From assembly GCF_000243715.2 (NCBI RefSeq), contig NZ_AHMO02000004.1, positions 560,501 to 624,500 of the forward strand: a stretch of DNA of 64,000 nucleotides, in the 5' to 3' direction. Source of the stretch: Leptospira broomii serovar Hurstbridge str. 5399. GTDB lineage: Bacteria; Spirochaetota; Leptospiria; Leptospirales; Leptospiraceae. The notes under the pieces are model-generated. The model ran no database searches and was not told the origin of the DNA. It was given only the letters and a program-made list of their open reading frames with translations. The position numbers were made by a program, and so were the translations under genes. Positions 8,705 to 18,032 of the stretch are shown here, piece after piece (position 1 is the first letter of the stretch; every line of letters starts with the position of its first letter).

Positions 8705-11700
8705 CTATTTCCGAACTAAATCACGAATCGATTCTAGAGTCGGGGAGACCCAATCTTCCAAGATCGGATCCTGCTTCAATGCTTCCCGCTTAAACAAGAG
8801 ATCCTTATTCGAGAGGGATATCTCGCTGGATTCTCCGATTTTTCGCGCGGTTTCGATCGCTTTCCAATAATTTTGTAGGGCTTCCGCAGTATACGATTCG
8901 GATTGTTGTCCTGTCGCTTTCTTAGCCAGAATCTCATAGCAAGCGCCTATATTATTATAAGCGGCAGTAAGCGTCTGGTAAACTTCCTGATGATACGGAT
9001 CGTCCGCTTTCGGGACTCCCATTGCGGGAATTTTTTCTTCCATGTCGTCTTTGACTCTTAAATAATAACCTAGAGCCGTCTTGGTCTGTCTGGTATAAAA
9101 GAGAGCATTCCCTTTGCCCATTAGTAGGGTGGGATTATAATATTCATCCTTATCTTCGAATCCGGTCCAATCCGCCAATGCCTTATCGAAGTCGGCGTCC
9201 ATGTATTCCACCCAGCCTTGAAAGAATTTCATTTCGCGTAGTATGGAATTAGGAAGTTCTCTTCTCCATTTGCGGATCAGATCGTATTTTGGTTCGTCGG
9301 AATTGACTTTTGCGAATTCCGCCAAAGAGGCTTTTAATTCGTTTCGACGATTCTTTCTTTCCTCTTCCTCTTTTAGAACCGAAAGACTCTTTCCTTCTTC
9401 TTCAAATCTAGCACGGAACGGATAGATCTTTCGCCCCGGGAATTCCTTGATGGATTCCTTGCCGGTTAGTCCTGCGGAAAGCAGATATCGAATTTTTCCT
9501 TGATCGAAATAAATCCGAGTGGGATTTCCTTCAAACAGAGTTTCGTCCTCGTCTTTCGTTCCAAACCAACGGACGTTTCTATTATATCGATTTTCCGCTT
9601 CTCGCAAAAGGTCTCCGGCTTCTTCGAAGTTGCCGACGCGAATGGAATGCTCCGCTAGTTCCAGAACGGCGAGCCAATGTTTTTCGTCCAGACTCGCCGC
9701 TTTTTCAAAAAACCGGCGAGCTTGCACGTTTTCTTTTAATGCTAAATAATAAATGCCGCGTTGGTAATAGCCTTCCGCATAATTTTTGCCGTCGATTTCC
9801 ACTTTAGTCCGTTCATCTTCCTGGGATTTACGATAGATCGTATCCAACATTCTGAGAGCGCTTTCTTCGATTTCGATTCCTGAAACCTGATCGACGGGAT
9901 TGATATTATATTTGATTCGTAATTCTTCGGGATCCAACGCGGTGTAAAAGGAGGCTAATTTCGTGAGGATGTAAAAGGGGAGATCCGACTCCATATCCAA
10001 ATTATTCCTCAAAAGTCTGTGGTGGTTTAGCACGAATTGAGGATCTCCGCTTTCCTTCCACATTTCTATATAGGTGGAAACTAAACCTGCCTGACCTGGA
10101 ATGCTTTTCGGATTGGCTTCTACGATTCTATTATAGAAGGAAGCGGCCTTTCCGAATTCTCTTCGATTATAATAGATTTTCGCGATTCCTGCGGTCGCTT
10201 TCTCGTCGTAAGGACTCTCGCCGTCGGTAAAGACTCTGCGATAATAATCGATCGAGAGAGAGTCGTTTTTGAATTTTCCGCGTTTTCCATCCGGCTCGGC
10301 AAAGTCGGGCATGACTTGGGAATGGAACCAGCCTAAATTCCTATATGTATCGTTTTCATGAATTCTTTCCTTGAGTCGCATCACCAAAAATGCGCCGGCA
10401 GCCACTACTTTTCTAGGATTTTTTTCCTGGTCTAATAGGAATCGAATTCCTTCGGCTCCTTGATTTATGCCTAGATGACTCTTTAACTTCTTATCGTTCC
10501 AGGATTCGCCGGGGGCTAATTTAACGAGTGGAGCGTTTTCTCTCCGATTCCATGAATCCGTGGTTCCACTGAATCCGAGATCGGGTTCGATTCTTCCGAA
10601 TAATTTTCCGAAAGAAAGTTCGTATTCCCCCGCGCGACTGTACTCGACTCCATACAAATTTAAGTATTTTAAATCGTTAGGAAGAATTTCTGCGCCTTTG
10701 TCAAAGTTACTTTCGATGGAAATTAAATACTTCTTCCTTTCGTCGTCGCCGAGTTGACCTAGGATTTTTTTAGCACCCATCTCGCGAATTTGTTCCAATC
10801 CGTTTTCGTAATGTTGAGCAGCTTGTCTTGGGCGAATAATTCCGAAATATGTGAAATAGGATCCAAATGCCAAAAGGAGTCCGGCCGCGATCGTATAAAC
10901 GGTTCTGCGGACTCGTTTTCGCCTTTCTAACAATCCTTCTTTCGTATAAATCGGATCGGAGGAGATGATAGGAACTCCGTCCGCCGAATAAGCGCCGGAA
11001 CGATCCGTTAAATTGATGGTTGTTCCTAATGCGGCGGATAAGAAAGCGGCGACGTCTTCAGGCGTGCTTTCGACCTTAATAAGTTCTAAAAGATCTCGTT
11101 GAGCTTTCTTTGAGAGCTTATCTTGTACGATCGATTCTATTACGGACCTTCGTAAGAGAGGCGGATACCTTAGAATTTCTTTTTGAATGATTGCGAGTTC
11201 TTCATCGCTTAAGGAGCGATCCAGATCTTCCTTATCTTCACCGCCTAGGGAACGGAGATCGTCTTCGAAAGAAGGGGCGCCTAAATCGCCGTCCGAGTCG
11301 GATTCCGCATCCAAATCAGGTGAGAAACTGGTAAAATCCGCTCCTTCAGGAGTCGAACCCAGATCCATTTCCGATACCGGTTCCGAGGAAAAATCCGCAA
11401 ATGGATCCGCTTCTGGAAGAGAGGTCGCTCCGGAAAGATCCGAGAATGGGTCTTGGCCACCTGCTCCGGATACCGGTGCAAAGTCAGAGAACGGATCAGA
11501 ATCGGAAGGTCCTGGTTCCGATGCAAAAGGTCCGCCTTCTTCCGTTCCGGATTCGAATCCTAAATCTCCGAAATCACTTTCAGTGGAAGGGGAGGCTCCG
11601 AAAGGATCACCCTCGCCCAGACCGAATTCATCGCCGGGTGCATTTTCCATTGAACTAGCGTCAAAGTCGGCGAAGGGATCTTCAGTACTCGTAGTTCCAC

Positions 11701-12379
11701 CGCCCATATCGGCAAACGGATCCTCTTCACCTGAACTTCCAAACGGATCAGCGACCGGTTCTTCCGGACTAGCTCCACCCATATCCGCAAACGGGTCCGA
11801 ATCTGCCGGGGTAAATTCTTCACTAGGGGGAGAATCAAAGGGAGATTCCAACTCTTGGCTTGAATCCATCCCGGCAAACGGATCCTCTTCTTCCGCTCCG
11901 AAATCATTCGCCGGAGTCGATGCTGGCTCTTCACTCGGAAATTCTTCGGCAAACGGATCTTCGGGAGGAGGAGTGGAGAAATCGTCCGATGCGATCGGTT
12001 CTCCTTCCCCCATCCGAGCAAACGGATCCTCCTCTTCGGAAGTTTTTCCCGCGGCGGCCGGGGGCTGATTTAATAGTTCATCTAAGTCGATATCGTCTTC
12101 GTCGGAAAAAGAAATCGGCTTAGGTCTTCCGGTAGACGGAGTCGGCTCGGCGCTTTCTTCATCTTCACCGAATTCGGTGTCGGACTGTTCTTGGTCTTCT
12201 CCTTCCGGTTCTTCGTCGCCGATGGAAATGGGCATAGTAAAACCCATCTTGTCCCGAAATACGGAAAGCATCGGGTTCAGATCTTCCGATGTTTCGGGGT
12301 TTCGACTCAGTGGGTCCAGTATAGAGCGTATTTGCTCCAAGTCCTGGGGGGAGTATTCTGGAGATGAGGGCTCAGCCAT
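8705..12379 (-). CDS. Giant membrane-anchored TPR protein with acidic DPF-repeat head
   Basis: A 1224-residue protein in three parts. Residues 1 to about 390 are very acidic and low-complexity, with 11 DPF motifs (DPFADM, DPFADF, DPFSDL and so on) spaced 10-35 residues apart. Residues about 390-460 are a helical, more ordinary segment (IIQKEILRYPPLLRRSVIESIV). One membrane helix follows at about 489-511, flanked by ERRKRVRR on the N-terminal side, so by the positive-inside rule the acidic head should be cytoplasmic and the C-terminal 700 residues periplasmic. That part contains TPR-like repeats (YYRRVFTDGESPYDEKATAGIAKIYY; YYQRGIYYLALKENVQARRFF). Large spirochaetal TPR proteins of this shape include the Borrelia flagellar collar protein FlcA; orthology here is only a hypothesis. 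Confidence 0.85.
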   Translation of the reverse strand: MAEPSSPEYSPQDLEQIRSILDPLSRNPETSEDLNPMLSVFRDKMGFTMPISIGDEEPEGEDQEQSDTEFGEDEESAEPTPSTGRPKPISFSDEDDIDLDELLNQPPAAAGKTSEEEDPFARMGEGEPIASDDFSTPPPEDPFAEEFPSEEPASTPANDFGAEEEDPFAGMDSSQELESPFDSPPSEEFTPADSDPFADMGGASPEEPVADPFGSSGEEDPFADMGGGTTSTEDPFADFDASSMENAPGDEFGLGEGDPFGASPSTESDFGDLGFESGTEEGGPFASEPGPSDSDPFSDFAPVSGAGGQDPFSDLSGATSLPEADPFADFSSEPVSEMDLGSTPEGADFTSFSPDLDAESDSDGDLGAPSFEDDLRSLGGEDKEDLDRSLSDEELAIIQKEILRYPPLLRRSVIESIVQDKLSKKAQRDLLELIKVESTPEDVAAFLSAALGTTINLTDRSGAYSADGVPIISSDPIYTKEGLLERRKRVRRTVYTIAAGLLLAFGSYFTYFGIIRPRQAAQHYENGLEQIREMGAKKILGQLGDDERKKYLISIESNFDKGAEILPNDLKYLNLYGVEYSRAGEYELSFGKLFGRIEPDLGFSGTTDSWNRRENAPLVKLAPGESWNDKKLKSHLGINQGAEGIRFLLDQEKNPRKVVAAGAFLVMRLKERIHENDTYRNLGWFHSQVMPDFAEPDGKRGKFKNDSLSIDYYRRVFTDGESPYDEKATAGIAKIYYNRREFGKAASFYNRIVEANPKSIPGQAGLVSTYIEMWKESGDPQFVLNHHRLLRNNLDMESDLPFYILTKLASFYTALDPEELRIKYNINPVDQVSGIEIEESALRMLDTIYRKSQEDERTKVEIDGKNYAEGYYQRGIYYLALKENVQARRFFEKAASLDEKHWLAVLELAEHSIRVGNFEEAGDLLREAENRYNRNVRWFGTKDEDETLFEGNPTRIYFDQGKIRYLLSAGLTGKESIKEFPGRKIYPFRARFEEEGKSLSVLKEEEERKNRRNELKASLAEFAKVNSDEPKYDLIRKWRRELPNSILREMKFFQGWVEYMDADFDKALADWTGFEDKDEYYNPTLLMGKGNALFYTRQTKTALGYYLRVKDDMEEKIPAMGVPKADDPYHQEVYQTLTAAYNNIGACYEILAKKATGQQSESYTAEALQNYWKAIETARKIGESSEISLSNKDLLFKREALKQDPILEDWVSPTLESIRDLVRK

Positions 12380-12507
12380 AAAGTCCTTAGGGATACTATC
12401 GGCTTAATCGAAAAAGATCAAAGAATTTTTCCTTATGTCGGATCCATCTATAAGACTCCGGAAATCCGCTTAGGGTTTCCGGGTTTTTCTACGACAATCG
12501 CTACAGA

Positions 12508-13380
12508 ATGATTCCGGCCAACAAAACCAAGGCAGTCGTATTTTTGACCCTAATTCTTACTTTCGCTCTAGCCGCCGACGAGGCGGAGGACTGGATCGGC
12601 GCTTTCCGATCCGTGGATTACGAAGAAGGCGAGGAAGCCCTCTCGGAGGAAAAAATCTATTATTTTTGGCAGTTTGAAAATTTGAGGCGGGCGGTCCCGC
12701 CTAGGTTTATTCGATACGTGGATACTGCCACGTCCTTACAAACGGGGAAATTGCTGAATCGAGGCGTTTTGTTTACTTACGAAGGTTTACAAAACGACGA
12801 GGTAAGCGTTTGCGGAGAATTCAACCACTGGCAATGTATCCCGTTACAAAAAAATGATAAGGGCGTTTTTTATGGAATTATAGATATAGTCGGGGATACT
12901 TCTTACGATCCAAAGCCGGCCTATGAGTATAAATTTAGAGTGGATGGCCTTTTTACCCACGATCCCGGTAATTCCGATACGTATGAGGATGGCGTGGGCT
13001 CCCTGGTGTCTAGAATCGCCTATCGACAAGGCGGGCCGAATAAACAGATTAGTACCAGAATACTAGATGATTCGCCTCACGAAGAAAAAGAATTTAGAAC
13101 CGTTGAGTTTCGAATTTATCAACCTCAAGCCGAATCGGTGACTCTCGTGGGGGATTTCAATCATTGGGATCCGGAAGCGGATTTTATGGAAAGGGAAAGA
13201 AACGGCGTTTTTAGAATCGTGAAGAAATTGAAACCGGGAGAGTATCTTTATAATTTCGTTGTGGACGGTAAGGTGATTCCCGACACCTACAATCCATTGA
13301 CTTTGCTGCGCGAAGACACCGGAGAAATTTCATCCGCCTTAAACGTACCTGAACGCTCCGGTGTTTTGGAGAGAAAATAA
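12508..13380 (+). CDS. Secreted protein with two glycogen-binding (CBM48/AMPK-type) domains
   Basis: A 290-residue protein with a signal peptide (KAVVFLTLILTFALAADEAED). It carries two E-set/CBM48-like modules: residues about 93-175 (VSVCGEFNHWQCIPL, then PAYEYKFRVDG) and about 200-285 (VTLVGDFNHWDPEAD, then GEYLYNFVVDG). The W in FNHW and the K/N-F-VDG strand are the sugar-contact hallmarks of AMPK-beta and branching-enzyme modules. No catalytic domain is attached. The role of an exported starch/glycogen-recognition protein is unclear; the modules may serve protein-protein binding instead. The frame's ATG was used as start; no strong Shine-Dalgarno site is visible. Confidence 0.8.
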   Translation: MIPANKTKAVVFLTLILTFALAADEAEDWIGAFRSVDYEEGEEALSEEKIYYFWQFENLRRAVPPRFIRYVDTATSLQTGKLLNRGVLFTYEGLQNDEVSVCGEFNHWQCIPLQKNDKGVFYGIIDIVGDTSYDPKPAYEYKFRVDGLFTHDPGNSDTYEDGVGSLVSRIAYRQGGPNKQISTRILDDSPHEEKEFRTVEFRIYQPQAESVTLVGDFNHWDPEADFMERERNGVFRIVKKLKPGEYLYNFVVDGKVIPDTYNPLTLLREDTGEISSALNVPERSGVLERK

Positions 13381-13462
13381 AAAGCACGGTTTAGGAAGAG
13401 TATAGTAGGGCTAAAACTAGATTGACCTGGGTCCTTGGTAGCCGGAATCTTTGCTTCCCACC

Positions 13463-14188
13463 ATGGAAAAACTTCGCTTATCGGTTTACTTGGTCATTGC
13501 GATCATAGTTGTGATTCTGGTATATGCTCTGTTAAAAAGCTGGTTTGTCTATGATCGGGGGATTGAAATTTCCAAATCATCCTCTAACAAAAGTGAGACG
13601 GTATATGTGGAACCGGATGACGATTTGTTGGAGCATTCTTCCGTCGCTTGGGGGCGCTTTCTCTATTATCCCTTAAATCTGAATCGGGATAGGGAGAATT
13701 TTGGACCGCGCAAAACTTTAAATCATGCCCAGAATCTAGTCGTTGTCGATTTGTTAAGCGGTAAAATTCGGAAAGTATTTACCAAGAGCGTTTATATTTG
13801 GGATTATTTCTACGCGCAGGAAGAGACGGAAATTGTCCGTACTAACGAATCCGTCGAACCGAATCCTGACGCTTTTCCGGGATTGCAAACCGGTCGAAAG
13901 TTTATCGTGGTGGGGATGCCCGAGGATACCAATAAGGACGGATATTTGAATCAGAAGGATTCGAAGAAAGTATTCGTCTACGATCCGATTACCGAAGAAT
14001 TGATCCAGGTGCTTCCCAAAAAACATTATTTGGAAAAATTTCTCCCGGATTCTCCTAAAGATAGATTGGTTATGATCGTTCGCAGGGAAGAAGATATAAC
14101 TTTGGGGGGAAAGAAGAAGCCCTCTCTACCTACAGTATTTATTTACGATACCGCATCGAAAAAGGGCCAGCTCGTCGCGAGACCTTGA
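13463..14188 (+). CDS. Membrane-anchored protein with EF-hand-like loop, function unknown
   Basis: I do not recognise the family. The ATG at 13463 gives 241 residues; a TTG at 13451 is an alternative adding four. One N-terminal helix (YLVIAIIVVILVYALLKSWFVY) anchors the protein, with the rest probably periplasmic. The soluble part is beta-rich, with segments such as VVVDLLSGKIRKVF and VFIYDTASKKGQLV that could be propeller-like repeats. DTNKDGYLNQKD fits a single EF-hand/dockerin-type calcium loop (ligands at positions 1, 3, 5 and 12). A terminator hairpin overlaps the gene end. Confidence 0.65.
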   Translation: MEKLRLSVYLVIAIIVVILVYALLKSWFVYDRGIEISKSSSNKSETVYVEPDDDLLEHSSVAWGRFLYYPLNLNRDRENFGPRKTLNHAQNLVVVDLLSGKIRKVFTKSVYIWDYFYAQEETEIVRTNESVEPNPDAFPGLQTGRKFIVVGMPEDTNKDGYLNQKDSKKVFVYDPITEELIQVLPKKHYLEKFLPDSPKDRLVMIVRREEDITLGGKKKPSLPTVFIYDTASKKGQLVARP

Positions 14189-14209
14189 CTTATTTCGCGA
14201 CGTTTCTTT
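14173..14209 (+). terminator. Rho-independent terminator for the 13463-14188 gene
   Basis: Perfect 8-bp stem CGTCGCGA (14173-14180) with TCGCGACG (14195-14202), a 14-nt loop that contains the gene's stop codon, and a T-rich tail TTTCTTT. It lies between two convergent genes and ends transcription before trxB is read in antisense. Confidence 0.6.
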
Positions 14210-14216
14210 CCTAAGA

Positions 14217-15164
14217 TTATTCCTCTCTAGATTCCAACCAACGCTCCGCCTCTAAAGCAGCCATGCAACCGGAACCTGCCGCAGTAATCGCTTGCCTATA
14301 GTTTTTATCTTGAACGTCTCCGGCTGCAAAAACTCCTTCTATATTGGTCTTTGTAGTTCCTGGGACTGTTTTAATATAACCGGTCTCGTCTAAATCCAAT
14401 TGACCTTCGAAGATTTCCGTATTCGGTTTATGACCGATTGCGTAAAAGAGTCCTCCGACAGGAAGTTCCCTGGTCTTGCCGGAGGGAATATCCTTAATTG
14501 TGAGCGCGGTTAATTGGTTACCGTTTCCCGATGCTGCTTCCACGGCAGTGTTCCAAAGAATTTCGATTTTCGGATGGGTTGTCGCACGCTTTTGCATGAT
14601 TTTAGATGCGCGAAGACTATCCCGCCTATGCAGCAAATATACTTTCGAGGCAAACTTCGTTAAATGAGAAGCTTCTTCTACGGCGGAATCTCCGCCTCCG
14701 ATTACGGCTAGTTCTTTGTTTCTATAAATAGGAAGTGCGCCGTCACAAACCGCGCAAGCGGATATTCCTTTTTGCCAATAGGAATCTTCTCCTGCAATGA
14801 ACATCCGTTTAGCCGTAGCCCCGGTTGCGATGATAACGGACTCGGCTTCGATCAATTCATCATCTGACCAGAGCTTGAATGGTCTGGAAGAGAAATCCAC
14901 CTTCGTAATATTTTGAGTATGGATCGTAGTGCCGTATTTTTCCGACTGAGCTCGGAAAAGCTGAGTTAAGTGAGTCCCGTCGATTCCTTCCGGAAACCCG
15001 GGAAAGTTTTCCACTTCGGTCGTAGTCGTTAATTGACCTCCGGCAGCAATTCCTCCGGCCATAAAACCTTCGTACATTACAGGGCGAAGATTGGCTCTCG
15101 CTGCATAAATTGCTGCCGTATGCCCGGCAGGACCGGAACCGATAATTACGACTTTATGAGACAT
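14217..15164 (-). CDS. trxB: Thioredoxin reductase
   Basis: FAD-dependent enzyme that passes electrons from NADPH to thioredoxin. The 315-residue length is typical. The FAD-binding [16 protein letters not shown] is at the N-terminus, the redox-active ACAVCDG gives cysteines at about 137 and 140, the NADPH-binding [10 protein letters not shown] follows, and the C-terminal FAD contact [23 protein letters not shown] is intact. Its 5' region holds a perfect palindrome matching a PerR box right at the predicted promoter, suggesting peroxide-responsive control. Confidence 0.97.
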   Translation of the reverse strand: MSHKVVIIGSGPAGHTAAIYAARANLRPVMYEGFMAGGIAAGGQLTTTTEVENFPGFPEGIDGTHLTQLFRAQSEKYGTTIHTQNITKVDFSSRPFKLWSDDELIEAESVIIATGATAKRMFIAGEDSYWQKGISACAVCDGALPIYRNKELAVIGGGDSAVEEASHLTKFASKVYLLHRRDSLRASKIMQKRATTHPKIEILWNTAVEAASGNGNQLTALTIKDIPSGKTRELPVGGLFYAIGHKPNTEIFEGQLDLDETGYIKTVPGTTKTNIEGVFAAGDVQDKNYRQAITAAGSGCMAALEAERWLESREE

Positions 15165-15179
15165 ATCTGAAAACCTCTA

Positions 15180-15204
15180 TCAATTTAGAATGATTCTAAA
15201 TTGA
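15180..15204 (-). promoter_or_regulatory. PerR-type operator palindrome upstream of trxB
   Basis: A 25-bp perfect palindrome: half-site TCAATTTAGAAT, one central base, then its exact reverse complement. Its core TTAGAATGATTCTAA (15185-15199) fits the 7-1-7 PerR/Fur-family consensus TTAnAATnATTnTAA. It begins 16 bp before the trxB start codon and touches the predicted -10 hexamer, so a bound repressor would block initiation. That PerR controls trxB is known in Staphylococcus aureus, and Leptospira has PerR; the assignment here is inference from the motif. The palindrome could also affect the divergent gene at 15320. Confidence 0.65.
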
Positions 15205-15233
15205 TTGTATTGTTTAGACTGGTTTCTTGTAAA
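15204..15233 (-). promoter_or_regulatory. Predicted sigma-70 promoter of trxB
   Basis: On the minus strand TTTACA (15233-15228) is followed after 18 bp by TACAAT (15209-15204). The last base of the -10 hexamer is the first base of the PerR-type palindrome, so operator and transcription start overlap. Confidence 0.5.
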
Positions 15234-15319
15234 GTATATCTTTTTTTTGAGAGCAGAATCCGTCTTTTGAAACTAAACCATTCGAATCGAATTGGCTTGC
15301 CAGTCTGACCCCTTCGCCG

Positions 15320-16612
15320 ATGCTTCCCGTATCCATGAGTTTTGCGAAAAAGGCAGGATGGATTCTCTTTTTAGTAGGAATCGCATTCCTGGGGACGGAA
15401 GTCGGACTTCGCTTCCTCAAATCCCCGTCTCTCCAGTACTATAGAGATCTAAAAGTTCTTCATCAGTACCATCCGGATTACTACGTTGGCTTAGAGCCTA
15501 ATCAATCTCTCTTTGTAAGGCATTTTGCGGGGAAATGGGAGGGCCAAATTTCCACGAATTCCCTAGGTTTACGCGGAACAAAAGATCCGATTTCGAATAA
15601 ACCGAAGCTACTATGCCTAGGTGATAGTCTTGTGATGGGTTTTGGAGTGGGAGATCCGGATACGTTTTGCTCTTTGCTGGATGGTCTGGAGCTAAAGGGG
15701 GGCGCCCGACAGTCTCTGAATTTAGGAGTGGATGCCTACGGTTCTTCGGGTTCGTATTTGAGGTTGAAAGATATATCCGCTCGACTGGATCATGTTTCCG
15801 AAGTTCTATTCTTCATTTCGCCGAATGATTTCGATATGCCGGAAGCGTTGGCTGCTAAAGGAATCCTTCCCGACGATCAGACGGATGCTGCGAGAGAATC
15901 GGATCCGAATTATAGAAGAAATTTCCGAATTCAATTCGAACTGACGAAATGGTCTTACGCTTTGCAAGCTATGAAGTTGGCTTGGGAGCAATTATCGGTC
16001 ACTGCCTCAGTGACCAAAATGAATATCGCGAACGAAATTAAGTCAGCCGGAATGTCCGAAAATTCGCAACCGGGAGAAAACTTAGGATCGTATATTAAGA
16101 ATTCCTTTTATCATCCTCCTAAGCGGCCGAACTGTTCCCCCGTGGCGCCGGTAATGAAGGAGGCCGCGTTAGGACCGATTTGTCCGGAACCGGTTCCTGC
16201 CGATGTTCGCTGTTCGGATACTATACCGAAATTGACCGAGTTAGAACCTTTACCTGAATTAACGCAACGTAGCTACGATGGAATGATCGCTCTTGCAAAG
16301 GAGAAAGGGTTTCGATTGATTCCGGTAATCGTTCCCATTCAGGTGGAAGAGATATATTGTTATAATAACGGGAAATATCATAAATTGGAAAATTATGCGA
16401 TTCGGTCCGCATCCTACTTCGAAAAGAAAGGAATCCCGGTGATGAGACTGAAGAAGGATACCGTAACTATGTGCAAGATCGGAACGGACGGACGGCGCAT
16501 AGGCATACTAGATCATTTTATTCCGGAAGACGGACATTTTACCAAGATCGGAAACCAATGGTTGGCGGAAGCGATTGCCAAACATTTAAAGGAGAGCCCA
16601 TTTGCTCTTTAA
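15320..16612 (+). CDS. SGNH/GDSL-type hydrolase paired with MBOAT acyltransferase
   Basis: A 430-residue protein with an N-terminal signal anchor (WILFLVGIAFLGTEVGLRFL) and an SGNH fold: nucleophile block LCLGDSLVMGFG, oxyanion glycine region NLGVDAYGSSG, asparagine block FFISPNDFD and the C-terminal DGHFTKIGNQWLA supplying Asp/His. It probably acts in the periplasm as an O-acetyltransferase or esterase working on a glycan with the MBOAT protein encoded next (11-bp overlap). The ATG at 15335 is an alternative start that would shorten the N-terminus by five residues. Confidence 0.78.
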   Translation: MLPVSMSFAKKAGWILFLVGIAFLGTEVGLRFLKSPSLQYYRDLKVLHQYHPDYYVGLEPNQSLFVRHFAGKWEGQISTNSLGLRGTKDPISNKPKLLCLGDSLVMGFGVGDPDTFCSLLDGLELKGGARQSLNLGVDAYGSSGSYLRLKDISARLDHVSEVLFFISPNDFDMPEALAAKGILPDDQTDAARESDPNYRRNFRIQFELTKWSYALQAMKLAWEQLSVTASVTKMNIANEIKSAGMSENSQPGENLGSYIKNSFYHPPKRPNCSPVAPVMKEAALGPICPEPVPADVRCSDTIPKLTELEPLPELTQRSYDGMIALAKEKGFRLIPVIVPIQVEEIYCYNNGKYHKLENYAIRSASYFEKKGIPVMRLKKDTVTMCKIGTDGRRIGILDHFIPEDGHFTKIGNQWLAEAIAKHLKESPFAL

Positions 16613-18032
16613 TTCGGTTCAATATTTAATTTTTGCGCCCGTTGTCATCGCAGTTTATTTTCTACTTCCCGCTAGGTTTCAGAAGTGGTGGCTACTTTTA
16701 ACCAGCTTGTATTTCTATGCGGTTTTTAGGGTTCCGTTCGTCGCGTTATTAATTTATTCGATCGTCCTGACTTATTACTGCGTAGTGTGGATGGATAAGG
16801 CAGTCACTAAATCCGGAAAATTATTTTTTTTGAATTTGGTGGTATGGGGAAATCTACTCCTTCTCTATTTTTTCAAGTATCTGGATTTTTCCTTTATCGC
16901 TTGGAATACGATTTTAGGTCTGCAGCCCTGCGAATCTTGCTTCGCTTATCCCTCGGGCGTCCTTCTCCCTATGGGAATCTCTTTCTTTACTTTGCAAGCG
17001 ATAGGATACGCGGTGGACGTCTATCGCGGTCATGTGGAGAGAGCTAAGAATCTTTTCCAGTTCGGTCTATTTTTGAGTTTCTTCCCGCAATTAGTGGCCG
17101 GCCCGATCATTCGTGCTCAGGATATGCTCCACCAATTTTTGGAAGAATATAGATTTCAGAAAGAGAATCTGCTTCCCGGGATTCGCCAGATAGCCTGGGG
17201 GCTATTTAAAAAGACGTTTGTTGCGGACCCGATTGCCTTAATCATCGATCCTGTCTATGGAAATCCGTCCATATTCGGATGGGAAGCATTATCGATTTCC
17301 GCCGTCCTATTCTCCTTTCAAGTTTATTGCGATTTTTCCGGCTACTCTGACGTTGCTATCGGGACGGGACGGATTATGGGATATCATATCCCGGCAAATT
17401 TTCGGGAACCGTTTTTATCCCAGTCGATTACGGAGCTTTGGAGGCGCTGGCACATCTCATTCAGTTCCTGGTTGAGGGAATACGTGTACATTCCGCTGGG
17501 CGGAAACAAGAAAGGCATTCCTAGAATGTATCTAAATCTGTTTCTTACCACCTTTGTGAGCGGAATTTGGCACGGCGCCGACTGGAATTTTATTATTTGG
17601 GGAGCGATTCACGCTTTCCTAATGGTGATAGAACGATTTATTCTGTCGTTTAAACGGATTTCGGACGCTTGGGAAAAAGTTCCGCAAATTATAAAAATCG
17701 CATATACTTTCTTTTTCTTTGCGGTATCGATGTTTTTCTTTCGAGCTAAAGCTGCGCCAGGATATGACGGAAGTATCGACGTCGCCTGGACTATGACGAC
17801 TCGAGCGTTTACTGCCGCTAACGGATTACCTCTGGACGTTCCTCTTCCGTTATTGGTTGCGGTAGTCGCTCTCATGGCGGGAGATTATATCGTGGATCGA
17901 AAGATTCCGATACTGGAGAAACTTACGGATAAGCCGATTTGGGTTTACTCGATTTCTGCAGTTTTACTATCCATTTGCTTTATTCTTTATAGCGTAACCG
18001 TAAGCCAACCGTTTCTGTATTTCCAGTTTTAA
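16602..18032 (+). CDS. MBOAT-family membrane O-acyltransferase (AlgI/DltB-like)
   Basis: A 476-residue multi-pass inner-membrane protein. The TTG start is supported by GGAG at the right distance inside the end of the preceding gene. MBOAT hallmarks: ELWRRWHISFSSWLREYVYIPLGGNKKG and the invariant histidine in FVSGIWHGADWNFIIWG. Such proteins bring acyl groups across the membrane for O-acylation of exopolysaccharide, LPS or wall polymers, usually with an SGNH partner, which is exactly the upstream gene. Its 3' end overlaps a second, opposite-strand SGNH gene by 4 bp. The substrate cannot be told from sequence. Confidence 0.93.
   Translation: MLFNSVQYLIFAPVVIAVYFLLPARFQKWWLLLTSLYFYAVFRVPFVALLIYSIVLTYYCVVWMDKAVTKSGKLFFLNLVVWGNLLLLYFFKYLDFSFIAWNTILGLQPCESCFAYPSGVLLPMGISFFTLQAIGYAVDVYRGHVERAKNLFQFGLFLSFFPQLVAGPIIRAQDMLHQFLEEYRFQKENLLPGIRQIAWGLFKKTFVADPIALIIDPVYGNPSIFGWEALSISAVLFSFQVYCDFSGYSDVAIGTGRIMGYHIPANFREPFLSQSITELWRRWHISFSSWLREYVYIPLGGNKKGIPRMYLNLFLTTFVSGIWHGADWNFIIWGAIHAFLMVIERFILSFKRISDAWEKVPQIIKIAYTFFFFAVSMFFFRAKAAPGYDGSIDVAWTMTTRAFTAANGLPLDVPLPLLVAVVALMAGDYIVDRKIPILEKLTDKPIWVYSISAVLLSICFILYSVTVSQPFLYFQF

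Noticed and set aside
11187..12068. Long plus-strand open frame rich in Ser, Gly and Pro (293 codons)
   Set aside because: It lies antisense to the DPF-repeat region of the giant TPR gene. The repeat's codon pattern keeps the opposite strand free of stops, giving a false Ser/Asn-rich protein.
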